Origin: Aselliscus stoliczkanus
Taxonomy: Eukaryota > Chordata > Mammalia > Chiroptera > Hipposideridae
Assembly (NCBI GenBank): GCA_033961575.1
Contig: CM066728.1
Span: forward strand, 36,208,352-36,272,351
Reading direction: 5' to 3'
DNA length: 64,000 bases
Within the stretch, counting starts at the first letter, position 1; each line of letters begins with the position of its first letter. Below, piece after piece: positions 48,109-58,959 of this stretch. The notes under the pieces are model-generated. The model was not told the origin of the DNA and did not search any database. It worked only from the letters and a program-made list of their open reading frames with translations. The position numbers and the translations under genes were made by a program.

Positions 48109-48534
48109 GGGCCGGCCAAGTGGCACATTGGTTAAGAGATGGCTTAGGATGCCAGTGGCCCCGGTTCAGATCCCACATATGAGGGCCAGTGACATGGCAC
48201 TCTACATCTAAGATGGTGAACAACAGCTCCACTGGGAGCTGGGCTCCTGTGAGTCCCCGGGATGGCTGCAGCCCGGGATGCAGTGGGCTGCCATAGGCTA
48301 CAGTGAGTGGCCGGCAGCCGGTGTGAGCTGCCAAGAGCCGCTGTGAGCGGCCATCCAGAGGCCGGTGACCAACCTGCCTCACCCGGGAAGAACGCAATGA
48401 CAATACCAACATGGGGCCAGTGAAGCAATGTCCTCCACAACTGAAGAACAAAAGGACAGCAACTTGTCTGTTCCCCTTTCCTTACTCCCCAATGTTGTTC
48501 CCTTCCCCCAATTCCCCAATAAAAGTCTTAAAAA
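48109..48534 (+). mobile_element. Long tRNA-derived SINE, sense
   Basis: The only long SINE of this family on the plus strand here. The head is gggccggccaagtggcacat, with box B-like ggttcagatcc. The body is rich in gtgagcggcc-type repeats, the tail is 'attccccaataaaagtctt', and an A run follows. The target duplication aaaaaagaga(g)ac(t/a)att is at 48093-48107 and about 48535-48550. Confidence 0.9.
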
Positions 48535-48550
48535 AAAAAGAGAGACAATT

Positions 48551-48990
48551 CTTGAGCTCATAGGAATAGAGAACAGTTTGGTGATTGCCAGAGATGGGTG
48601 GTGGGTGGTGGAGGGAATAGGTGAAGGGGGTCCAAATGTACAAGCTTCTAGTTATAAAATAAATCAGTTTTGGGGATGTAATGAACAGCATGGTGACAAT
48701 AGTTAACAATACTACATTGTAGGTTTGAAAGTTGTAAGAGAGTAGAGTTCTCATCCCCCCAAAAATACGTGTAACTCTGTGAGGTGGTGGACAGTAACTA
48801 AACATATTGTGGTAAATATATATAGATAGATATAGATATAGATATAGATATAGATATAGATATAGATATAGATATAGATAGATAGATATAGATATATCTA
48901 GATCTAGATCTAGATATATACACATATGATCATTATGTTGTAAACCTTAAAATTAATGTGTTATATGTAATTTATATATCAATAAAACTG
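48551..48990 (+). mobile_element. L1 3'-UTR fragment, sense
   Basis: 'gattgccagagatgggtggtg', 'ggtccaaatgtacaagcttc', 'caatactacattgtaggtttg' and 'tatatatcaataaaactgg' are the L1 3' end in order. A (GATATA)n tract expanded within it. Confidence 0.82.
48815..48920 (+). repeat. (GATATA)n / (TAGATC)n tract
   Basis: About 14 hexamer-like units end in the palindromic atatctagatctagatctag block. Located inside the L1 3' UTR. It yields a Tyr/Leu/Ile-rich open frame on the minus strand that is not a gene. Confidence 0.93.
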
Positions 48991-50105
48991 GTGGGGGGTG
49001 AAAGAGGGTTTCTGACAGCATAGCCAAATGAACATTTGCTAATACTTTTTCAAAAATTCCACCTACTTGCTGTACAACACTGTTAAGACACATGCCTTGC
49101 ACAAGGCTTGCTTTCTTTTCTCATTAAAATAAGCAATAAAGGCATGACTGGCTGGTATCTTGCCTCCAAGCGTTTACTCCGTTCCTTCTTCTAAACCTGC
49201 TATTCAGGATGTTTTGATATATCTAGCCATCTGTAATGTAGATGTGAAAGCATGAATGATGCAATTTATTGTGCCTGAAACAAAATTTATATATCCAGAG
49301 ATAATTATAGGTAAAAAATCATCAAAATATAGTTCAGGCAATATAACATGATTGATCCTGCTTCTAAAATTCTTTTTGTGTGTGTTGTTTATGTGAGATT
49401 TTCTTCTATGGACTTACTGAGAACTATGGTGGGGAGAAGTGACACAGTGGAGGAAAAATTAAGAGTGTTATTCAAATGTTTCAGGATTACTTTCATTAAA
49501 ATATTTCAAGTATTTATTTTACTTTACTGTAAAATAAAAGTATTTATTTTACTTTACTGTAAAATAAAATTTTTTGGAGTTCAATGGGTCCTTGAATCTG
49601 TGTCTTGTGTATCAATTATGGAATAATATATTTTCATTAAAGATACCCAACTAATTGACACCAAATGGTATATTTGCATAAAATATTTATGTGTATCCAT
49701 GTTCTCAACTTGGGCATAGATGGACATTTTTAAGAGGGCTTTTCATTGATAGAAACCAATCTCTGGTTTCTATCCGTCATGTTTGCACTATGCAAACTCA
49801 CCGTCCTGAATAAAGACCCATGAGCAGGAGCAGACCAATGACTCAGATGAGCCAGTTTCTTTTGGAGGATTATAGCATTGGAATTTGGAAGCAAGAGTGT
49901 CTCATAGGATTTAAGCTAAGATAGGACATGCATTGGGGAAACACCGAAAAAAAAGTCAATTTGTAGAGAAAGTTCAGGATCAAACAAGTGCAAAGAGAAA
50001 GAGAGGTAGACCATGAAGAGACAGAAACCAAGTGGGTGGCTGTGTTTCCTCTTTTAAGGATCTATCTAAAACTCTTGTATCCCTATAATAAATGCTTTCT
50101 TTGTT
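48991..50105. other. No gene recognised
   Basis: AT-rich unique DNA, containing the 30-bp tandem duplication described separately. Confidence 0.4.
49509..49568 (+). repeat. Perfect 2 x 30-bp tandem duplication
   Basis: The 30-bp unit at 49509-49538 (beginning agtatttattttactttact) is repeated exactly at 49539-49568. No mismatch. Confidence 0.96.
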
Positions 50106-50107
50106 TC

Positions 50108-50380
50108 AGTAATTTTTTAAATTGAAATATAATTGACATATGACATTCTACTGTATTAGTTTCAGGTGTACAACATAATGATGTAATATTTGTGTATATT
50201 ATAGAATGATCACAATGTCTAGTTAACCATCACAACGCGTAATTACAAAAATGTTTTTCCTTGTGATGAGACCTTTTAAGATCTACTCTCATAGTAATTT
50301 TTAAATACACAGTACAGTACTATTAACTATAGCTACCATGTTGTACATTATTTAGATAATTTTGTATGGGATTTTGTGCT
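50108..50380 (-). mobile_element. L1 3'-UTR fragment, antisense
   Basis: 'taaattgaaatataattgac', 'tttcaggtgtacaacataat' and 'aactatagctaccatgttgt' are the reverse complement of an L1 3' UTR. 5'-truncated. Confidence 0.8.
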
Positions 50381-53300
50381 TGGGATTTATGACTAAGATG
50401 TTTCTCCCCAGTATCCCTGTCCTAACCTGCAAAGTCTACCACATAAGCTTTACAAATAACTACTCTCTTAAGGTGGGTATTCTTTTTTTTTAATTTTTTT
50501 TTAAATTTTAGGGCATTTTTAATGCCTTGCTTAAAGAGCATTTATAGTTGAACTTTTCTGTTATTACTAATAGGAGAGTGACCAGAATCAAAATTATAAA
50601 AATGAATTAGTGTGATACCTGGAATGACTACGCTTTTGATATTGTCCAGTTGATCACTCTCACTTATCATTTTTGCATATCAATCAATAAGGTGACTAAC
50701 ACTTTCACTTTAAATTTGGGTTCATACTGACAAATGCCTGCAGTTAAAAGAAGAAAATCTATAAAAATTATCTATCACTGATTACAGTGCCCCAAACATA
50801 ATAACGATGCAATAAATGTTTGTTGAAAGAAGGGTTTGACTAACACATCCTGTGTGAGTAATGGTATAGTGTGACAAATAAAGGTGATGTTTAAGTCTCA
50901 AATAACTGATTTTTCAATAACCCAAAGGGAACAATACTCATTCTTTGCAAATCATTTGTTAGCATTAATTCATAGCATTGATAATGGGCATTGGGATACG
51001 GAGTATCGTTTTTCTCAGAGGAAAAGTCAGGTTAGGCCTTCCTTAAATGAAAACAATATGTGACCACCACATAAAATGTGATCCATGCATTGAGTTATGA
51101 ATAATTTATTAATAACATTAAGATTAAATCTAATATATTGAGTAATATTAAGCGAACAAATTTTATTGCATTAATGAGTGAAAGTTTCTGTCATAGTAGT
51201 AATGCCTTATTAAAGGCAAAGGGTTACAAATTCAAATACCTATAGAAATTTGGTTAGTACATATGTTGGTGGATTGGGCCTGGTATAGGGAATAAGAAGT
51301 GATGAAGATAGAGGCAGTGGAGAAATATGCCCTGCCTAAAGCAGTTCAAATTCAAACAATAACAACTACAACAAAATAAACTATACTGTGTTTGGGAAAA
51401 AAGAAAAAAAAAACCCACCCCAAAACACCACCAACAAGACTTTTTCTGCCCAGATGTAACAATATCCCCCCATTTACAGCCTTTTTTTGAAGCCAGCAGG
51501 CATGCTGCCAAAATCCAGTAGAACTGACCTTTGATGTCCTTGTGTTCCTCACAGTTGCATCTAAAACTACTTGCTACTCCACTTTCTTAACTTGGTTTAT
51601 GACAGACACTCTGTTTTGCTCTTCTTTTATCAGGGAAAATGGTTTAGTGCTCTGCTTCTCACATTTCCAATAATACACCTCAGGAGGAGGTGAACCCATC
51701 TTAATAAACTTACCTGTAGTTTCACTTCTTCCTTCATGTGGATCCCAAGACCTAGAAATGAGAGAAGGCAGTAGGAGGTCTCCATGTTGACTACAGATCC
51801 AACCCACACCCTCCAAGTCAACTCTGCAAGCAATAAAGGAGGAAATAAGTTCAAACTCACACTTGGCTTCTGTTCTATTCATTACCTGGTACAAATTTTC
51901 TGGTGGAGAAATGGTGAGAAGTTAGGCCCCCAGCAACCTAGGGAAAATTTACAAGCCTGCCTCAGCAAACGAAGGTGATTTTTTGGTCATCTGACATGTT
52001 ACAATTCTCTCTTCAACTCTGAGCACATGGACTTAGTAAACTGTTGAGAAAACATGGATTAGGCCATTTATATTTCCTCAAGATAGGGATGATTTATGTA
52101 AGACATAACTAAGATATGGGACAAGTAAATGCAATGTTGGTGGGTTTTTTTGTCTTAACAGTCTTACTTTGTCATGATAATTTTTACTTGCTTGTTACCT
52201 TAACATATCTCTGTTAGAGAGTAATGGAAGTCTACATCTTGATTCCTTAATGAGAAAGCAACATCACCAGATACAATTACAGTCAATCATCCTGGGTATA
52301 AATGAGTTAAGCAAATTACCCTAAGGGGTAGAAACAATAAGCAGGTTCTAACAGTGGAAATCTGTCTGCTTCTCTTAAACCAGAGACTCTTGGAAACATA
52401 ACTATCAAGGAGTGGTTTTAATAGACAGCCAGACTTCTGGAGAGTCTATTAAGATACTAGGGAGTCTTAGCAAGGAAACCTCCATGATATGCCTCTGTAA
52501 GAGTTGGATGCACTGGAGGAAATTAGTACTTTATATATGGAAAGTAAGTAAATGGAGGTTATGATGGCCCAAATTTGGGGGTGTGGGGAAACGTCAGCCA
52601 TGGAAAACTGTAAAAGGACTCAGGGAAGTCAGTAAAGAGGATCCCTATACTTCTAGCCAGATCAGCAGAACAAATTTCTTCAAGATTTCAGTCATCCTGT
52701 CCATATACCTTTTGACTGAGACAGGGCTACTGTAGAGGATGATAATAAGAGAGACTGAGTAGTCAGTTTCTTGCTCTGTTTACATGTCAGTCACCTATTC
52801 TGAATGGAGATAATGGAGCAGCATAGAGCAAATTGGTTTTGTAATACCAGCACTTCAAATCCTCCATAAGCTTAGTTTTAAATTAATAAGATTACAAAGG
52901 ATATTTAGGCAGCACTAACATAATGATACTCTCAGGAACCATAGCAACTACTGAACCAAAGTCATGGTAGACTGTTTATGTGACTAGTCCAAAGTTCTGG
53001 GTTTAAAAAAGAGAAAGAGGCTAAGGATAAGGAGGTCAAAAGTTTTAAGAGTCAAATTCTATTTATACTGAAACATTAAGCAGTGATATTTTTAAATTGC
53101 ATTTAAAAATATCACTGCTTAATAGTTAAACCTTATTTTTAAATTTTTATTTAAAATTTTTGAAATGTATAGTCATCTCTGAATTTAAAGAGACTTGGCT
53201 TAATAGTTCCATTATCCTTTCCTTTTAGATCTGTGAAAAGATCACAACTGTCTGGGGAGATCACAGGTCCCAAATCTGAGTGTCAGAATTTAAGAAAAAT

Positions 53301-54880
53301 AATAATATTCAAGAATTTCAGGACTAATTGTAATTGTAGGAAACTTGGATCTGATGAGGACTAATTTGACCATTGAAGGATATGGGAGGAAAATAATTAA
53401 AATACAGAGTTGTGCTAATATTATAAAAATGGGCATAGAAATCCAAATAGGTTTCTTAAGATGGGTTCACCTACTCCAAAGTATAATATTGGAATTAATT
53501 TTTATTTCTTTAGTGAAAAACGCCCCCTTAAGTGGGCAGAATTCAAACATGGGTGCAGAGTACTCACCGGTGGCTCTGCCAAATGGGAATGTCTGTAGCA
53601 ACACAGGCCCATCAAGATGAAATTATGGGGCAGCTCCAGATTCCAAGGGAAGTGGGGGCTCTAGGAGAGAAATTGGGGAAACAGAGGTGGCCAAGAGGAT
53701 GAGTGGGTGCTGATCCTTCAACAACCTTCTATTCATTTTCCAGTTTGGCTATCAATACTCTTATGAGAGATATTAAATAGGGAATACAGGATACCAAAAG
53801 AAATTGTGTCAGCTATTGCAAGTGGTGTGCTTTTGGTTTCTATACAGGAAGACCTCTAACTCATCCTTAAGTGATAAATGAAGACATTCTTGCCAAGAAT
53901 AATACATGTAATTCCCAGCAATAGTTTACTTTCACTTGGTAGTACCAGAAGTTTATTTTCGCTATGCTGTTTAAAATCCCCTCTACCAAGTCTTAATCTA
54001 ATAAGTAAGATTTACATATGTCTTAGCTTACCTCAAATTCTGAGTTAGCGTCCTCACCTATGACGTTTAGATCAAGAGTGATTCAGAAGGAATGGTGCAG
54101 ACTCTCTGACTCCCTTATATATTTTATGACTGAAAATGGATAGACCATTAAAATAAAAAGCAAACTCAGGTGTTCACCCAGATATAACTTCTCTGGGAAA
54201 ACGGGAATCCAGGGACAACCAGAGAAAGCCTGCTGTAGATCTTCAGTTGACATCCCCATTTCCAGCTGGGTTCCCCCACTCCTGTTTCTCCTAGTGATGG
54301 CTATGATTTCTTTAGGCTGGCACTACAATTCCAAGGCATCTGATTTTCCCATGCTTCTACTGAATGGGACTGGAAATGTGAAACTATTTATTCTGGTGGA
54401 TAGCAGCACATTTTACGGTGAGTCTGATAACTCTGTCCTTAGTATTTGCTATTCATGCCAACAGGGGCACTTGAAGGGAAATAGCCATGGGTTCTAATCA
54501 TGATTAATACCCAGCCACACCCTTGCAAATATTTGTGAGTAGAGCCCAGCCTATGGGTGTTACACTTCTCTACACTTTTGTAGTTTAAAAGTTGAAAAAA
54601 AAAATCAATGGATTGAAATACATGATGATGATTAGTATGAACTAATCTCAAGTCAGACTGCAGTGAACTTGTTGACGCAAGGACAATTTTGAGCAAATGC
54701 CCTGCCTAGTATGATCCAGCTTTACCTGCAAAACATTATCCCAGAGCAGAATCTTTGGTAGAGATTGGTAGAGAATCCTGTGGCTTCTCAGATAGACCAA
54801 GCAGATTGCATGAGTGAAAACCTTGTGATCATGAAAATTAAGTGCCCCATATTTAGTGATGGTGAAGAATTCTGTATTAG
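50381..54880. other. 4.5 kb of unrecognised DNA
   Basis: I identify no gene, RNA or repeat family apart from an L2/MIR-like tail near 50785-50830 ('acagtgccccaaacata', 'aataaatgtttgttgaa'). It holds a diverged inverted repeat (51671-51712 against 53450-53490) and a perfect hairpin (53076-53122). Open frames up to 106 codons show no motifs. This is the longest stretch without a young repeat in the window. Confidence 0.45.
53076..53122. repeat. Perfect hairpin, 22-bp arms
   Basis: Left arm 53076-53097 begins ttaagcagtgatatttttaa. The right arm 53101-53122 is its exact reverse complement, separated by the 3-base loop tgc. Confidence 0.95.
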
Positions 54881-54884
54881 TTAG

Positions 54885-55095
54885 GGTTAGATTCAGTTGC
54901 ATATAATACAAAATCCTAAATACTTACTAGTTTATTTCTCTGGAACTCTGGATATAGGGAGTACAGGACTAGTAAAATCGCATCATGCTCATCAGAAACC
55001 CTGGCTCCTTCTATTTGCAACTCTGGACTTCCTTGACAAGTTACATCATGGTTCAACATGGCAGCTGGAGCACTAGCCATCACATCTATATTCTT
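54885..55095 (+). repeat. Old interspersed repeat, left half
   Basis: 'tgtattagttagggttagatt', 'ctagtttatttctctgg', 'ccctggctccttctatttgc', 'catggcagctggagcactag' and 'ccatcacatct' are in the order of a known mammalian interspersed repeat whose name I cannot give. It appears to continue at 57620 ('ggccgaatgttagctacatgg', 'taactgcaagggagcc'), so it was split by the KCTD1 retrocopy. Confidence 0.5.
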
Positions 55096-55570
55096 CTTCT
55101 GTTTTTCTTTGTTTTTTTTATTTATTTATTTTTTTTTATTAAAAAAAACACAGTTTACTGTATTTAATACAATAATTCTGGCCCCTTGGCAAAACTGATC
55201 AGTTTAAAAACAAGGTAATGTTCACCTCTGTGAAGTGGACAAAAAAGTGTGACTTCCATACAAACCATACAAACTACATTTAAAATGTCATGTCTAACAT
55301 CTTTTGAATGCAATAGTGCTCATAAGAGTTTTTCTAACATTCTGCCCGGTCTCCATCTAAAGCGAGCTATGAAACTTCCATGTACAAAGAAACTCAATTC
55401 AATGTATGTTTAAAAAAATGAAAAAAAAAGGAAATAGAAATACAAAAGGAAAAGAAACAGTGGATGGCTGTTGGAAATGGACACTGTAAGGAGTTTCCTT
55501 ACAGTTCATGGCATGGTTATGGGTGAGAAGCTTCAGGGGACCCAGGGCACATCATGACCATCACAGCACA

Positions 55571-55618
55571 ACCTCTTCCTTCCTTCCTTTCTTCCTTCCT
55601 TTCTTTCTTCCTTTCTTC

Positions 55619-55697
<79 letters not shown>

Positions 55698-55707
55698 TTC
55701 TTTCTTT

Positions 55708-55775
<68 letters not shown>
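55571..55775 (+). repeat. (CCTT/CTTT)n(CT)n microsatellite
   Basis: About 140 bases of CCTT and CTTT tetranucleotides followed by about 55 of CT. Overlapping open frames on both strands (83-113 codons) are artefacts of the repeat. Confidence 0.97.
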
Positions 55776-55778
<3 letters not shown>

Positions 55779-55799
55779 CTGCATTTCCTACCTTTTGAC

Positions 55800-55802
<3 letters not shown>

Positions 55803-55847
<45 letters not shown>
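55803..55847 (+). repeat. (CA)n microsatellite
   Basis: Pure CA run directly before the mariner terminus, as at 21575-21609. Confidence 0.96.
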
Positions 55848-55849
55848 AG

Positions 55850-56416
55850 ATCAAACAATTAAATTCACAAACTCATCCTAGAAAAAGTGCTACATACCTC
55901 ATGGCTGAATATCACTAAAGTCACCTTCAAAGTATACCCCTTGGGAAGCTATGCACCCAAATCAGTGCCTAGTCCACCCTTCAAAACAATTTTGGAGCTC
56001 TTTTTCTGGCATGGCCATCAGAGCTGTGATCGTATTACCCTTGATGCCCTGAACGTCATCAAAATGTCTTCCTTTCAATATTTCCTTTATCTTTGAGTAG
56101 AGAAAGAAGTCACTGGGAGCCAGATCAGGTGAGTAGGGAGGGTGTTCCAATACAATATTTGTTTACTGGCTAAAAACTCTCCCACAGACAGTGCCATGTG
56201 AGCTGGTGCATTGTCGTGACACAAAAGCAATGAATTGTTGGTGAAAAATTCAGATCGTTTAACTTTTTCACGCAGCCTTTTCAGCACATCCAAATAGCAA
56301 ACTTGGTTAAATGTTTGTCTAATTGGTATGAATTCATAATGAATAATTCCCCTGATACCAAAAAAGGTTAGCAACAGTGTTGCAACAAGTTCTTGAACTT
56401 AATTGTCAGACCTCGT
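55850..56416 (-). mobile_element. Internally deleted mariner, copy 3
   Basis: Ends atcaaacaattaaattcac (left) and the reverse complement of gaacttaattgtcagacctc (right). Minus-strand frames 56087-56374 and 55962-56150 give the transposase C-terminal half: 'IRGIIHYEFIPIRQTFNQVCY', 'LLLCHDNAPAHM' and 'EHPPYSPDLAPSDFFLYS'. The HDNAPAH and YSPDLAPSDFFL signatures mark the second catalytic region. A frameshift separates the two frames. The N-terminal DNA-binding half is deleted at the same place as in the other copies. Inserted in the KCTD1 retrocopy 3' UTR. Confidence 0.88.
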
Positions 56417-57620
56417 GTGAGTGTGTATGTCTGTGTGTGTGTGTACTTACAACCTTGAGGATATCACTATTCCAATTGTTCCCATATGAATACAGGTGTG
56501 GTCTGTATCGTAAATAAATGTGTCTTTTATTCAGTTGTATGCCTAGGACTTGGTTTGTTGTCCCAACTACACATAAATGTCTCTTTTCTGTTTGTGTTAT
56601 TTGTTGTGTGTGTTTTTTCCTTTTACATAAGAAATAAGAAGCTATTGCTTTACTCGGATGACAGGGATGTTCACTTCAGTTTCTGCAACAGGACATATTC
56701 GCTGCACTGAGACGAATCCAGTCCTGTCCCACAGGAGCCCACTATGATTTCAGATCCTCTTTGCTGCAACCTCTCCGGGACCTGAACTTAACTCAGTGAA
56801 AACCTGATGATGTGCGTCGCATTGATAGTTATACATCATGTTGCAGATCCCTGGAAACACTTCTTTCTATCAAGGATTTGTGACCACTGAGCGTGATCCT
56901 TTCTAGGAGGGCTGGGGCAACACGTACTATGCGACAAGCAACCAGTTTCTCTGTCCTGCTACATCATTCCATCTCCAGTAGCATGAGCTGAGGCTGAAAA
57001 TATTTTGCCTCTTCATATAACACAGTGTAGTCCTTGAAATCATCAGGAATGAGGAGTTTTGATGTTGCAGAAAATTCAAGATATATCTGAACATCTGTCC
57101 ATCTCTGTCAATGAAATAGTGCTTTTTGAGACTGTCCAAAACAATGGCTCTGTACCCCAAGTCTTCCAATTCTTGATTTAGGATTTTTGGTCAGGATGGC
57201 CAGGCTGCTGGTGGCCTCGTGACCATGCACAGCAGTGTGGATAGGCACGTTGGATTTTGGGAGCTGGTGTAGGAACACCTTGGTTGTTCAGTCAGTGGAG
57301 ATGCAAGAGATCTAGTGATCAGAGGTTTTGACATGTTGGACCAACTGTCCCTGTGGTGGAGTGGCACGTGGGTCCAGGGGCTGGAGGTAGAGAGAGCAGG
57401 CCGGCAGTAGGGGAGGGGTGGTCTTGCTTCTCTAAGTAATGCCTAAGGAGCAGTGCCCCTTCCACTGTCCCTTCATTGTTCCCCGGAGCTGGGGGGTTCA
57501 GGCAGGCCACTGTGCCAGGCAGGCCACAGGTGTTGCTTTGCCAAGCCGGTGTCTGGGGCCTCCTCCATAGTCTTCTAAAAGGATACTTTCTAGAAGTCTC
57601 ACACATTTCCACTTCCATTT

Positions 57621-57745
57621 TATTGGCCGAATGTTAGCTACATGGCTAAATCTAACTGCAAGGGAGCCTTGGAAATACATCTATCAAGTGTTTAACTGAG
57701 ATCCACACTTCAATTACTAAGCAGTAAAGAGAGAATAAATGATCA
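57621..57745 (+). repeat. Old interspersed repeat, right half
   Basis: Continuation of the repeat at 54885-55095. Its distal part (57665-57745) resembles 58040-58140. Confidence 0.45.
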
Positions 57746-58039
57746 GAGGCAATAGAAATATCCATTAAAGATGATATGGAAAAAAATAATCTGTCACAGC
57801 CATGAGTTTGACCATTTTATTTTTAATTATTGTAGTACAAACAAAATTTCTCCAAGTTTCACTCCAGAGATTTTTTTTTAAAAGGGTCTCATTAAAAGTG
57901 ATAACTCATGGTTCATGGTGGTCGTGCTCTTTCCTGATTTGGTATGTTTTCCAAAACCTTCTACAATGTTTTCAGTATTTCCATCCAGGGTCTCCAGAAA
58001 AATGCCTTTTGAGCTTTCAAATAATTATAGTTAGTTTCC

Positions 58040-58142
58040 ATGGAGCATGCAAGGAAGAGCTGGAAATAATTCTATCAAGTGTTCAACTGAGATTTATACT
58101 TCAGTTTCTTAGAAATAAAGGGGGAGTGACTACTCAGAGTCA
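58040..58142 (+). repeat. Diverged direct repeat of 57650-57745
   Basis: 'ctatcaagtgttcaactgag' then 'ttatacttcag' matches 'ctatcaagtgtttaactgag' then 'ccacacttca' at 57680. The flanking aagga-/aaggga-type sequence also matches. Either a local duplication about 395 bp apart or two copies of one repeat. Confidence 0.6.
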
Positions 58143-58163
58143 ATCAGAAGTCTCTATCTCATG

Positions 58164-58164
<1 letters not shown>

Positions 58165-58194
<30 letters not shown>
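58165..58194 (+). repeat. (CA)n microsatellite
   Basis: Pure CA run of about 28 bases. Confidence 0.95.
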
Positions 58195-58196
<2 letters not shown>

Positions 58197-58955
58197 TCCT
58201 CTGTGTCTCCCTCTGCTTGCTGGACTGGACAAGGTGCAGGTGGCAAACCTTTCTTCTTATTGTCTTAACTCTTGCTGCTGCTCATGGGCATCAGACCTGT
58301 CTGGTTCCGTGCCCATTTGAACTGATTATAGCTGTGGAATATTACACACACATGCAAAAAGATGTTAAACATATAATATTTGAGAGTAAGTTGCAGATGG
58401 CATGGCCGTTTATCCCTAAATACTTCAGTGAGTATTTCCTATGATTAAAAATATTATCCTACATCACCACAATAAAGTTCCCAACTTCAGTATATTTATC
58501 ATTGACACAGTAATTGTGGAATAGCTTTAGGCCAAGAAATAAATATTAATAACACAATATTTAGAAGGGTCTCTCTGGATGCTGTGTTGAGAATATACAA
58601 TGTGGGGCAAGGTGGGAGGCAAGGAGACCAATCCTAAAATCTCTCACTGTACACAAGCGAAGTAAATAGAAGGTGGTGGTGACTTGGATGATGGTTAAAA
58701 TAATTGACAGGGTCAGAAGTGGGAAGATTCTGGGTGTATTTTGATGATAGAGTCAATAGGATTTGCAGTTTGATTGGATATGGGGTATGAGATTAAAAAG
58801 CAGAATCAGGAGTGATACCAACATTTTAGCCTGAGTAACTTTTCTCCATATCTTAGCAATTATGATGGACAAATACCAGGTAAATACGATGCCCCTCTTG
58901 TCTGGTAGGCAAGATTTTCATGATGTTAAAGCATAAAAATATTTTCTATTGAAAT
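58195..58955. other. No gene recognised
   Basis: Unique sequence without coding or repeat signal. Confidence 0.4.
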
Positions 58956-58959
58956 ATAC

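Larger units (their letters stand above)
55105..57620 (-). pseudogene. KCTD1: KCTD1 processed pseudogene with 3' and 5' UTR
   Basis: The minus-strand start codon is at 57334-57332, with 'MSKPLITRSLASPL' after it. The frame at 56927-57169 holds the BTB/POZ core: '[20 protein letters not shown]' followed by 'YILNFL'. [12 protein letters not shown] fits KCTD1 rather than its paralogue KCTD15. Further pieces run to about 56650. KCTD1 is a nuclear BTB protein that represses AP-2-dependent transcription. The coding parts run on without intron-sized gaps. A long 3' UTR ends in an A-rich tail at about 55105-55145 (T/A-rich on plus), so this is a retrocopy. Frameshifts and stops abolish the protein. 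A mariner and several microsatellites interrupt the 3' UTR. Confidence 0.87.

Noticed and set aside
51574..51894. Possible antigen-receptor V-gene leader on the minus strand ('METSYCLLSFLGLGIH' followed by a gtaag-like donor)
   Set aside because: No V exon with the Cys-Trp-Cys framework and no recombination signal is found nearby. The leader-like peptide alone is not evidence.
53076..53122. MicroRNA precursor
   Set aside because: The loop is only 3 bases and the pairing perfect. Typical precursors have larger loops and bulges. Kept as a finding of unknown origin instead.
55508..55862. Open frames of 83-113 codons on both strands
   Set aside because: Translation of (CCTT/CTTT)n, (CT)n and (CA)n microsatellites. 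Ser/Phe/Leu or Lys/Glu/Arg strings only.
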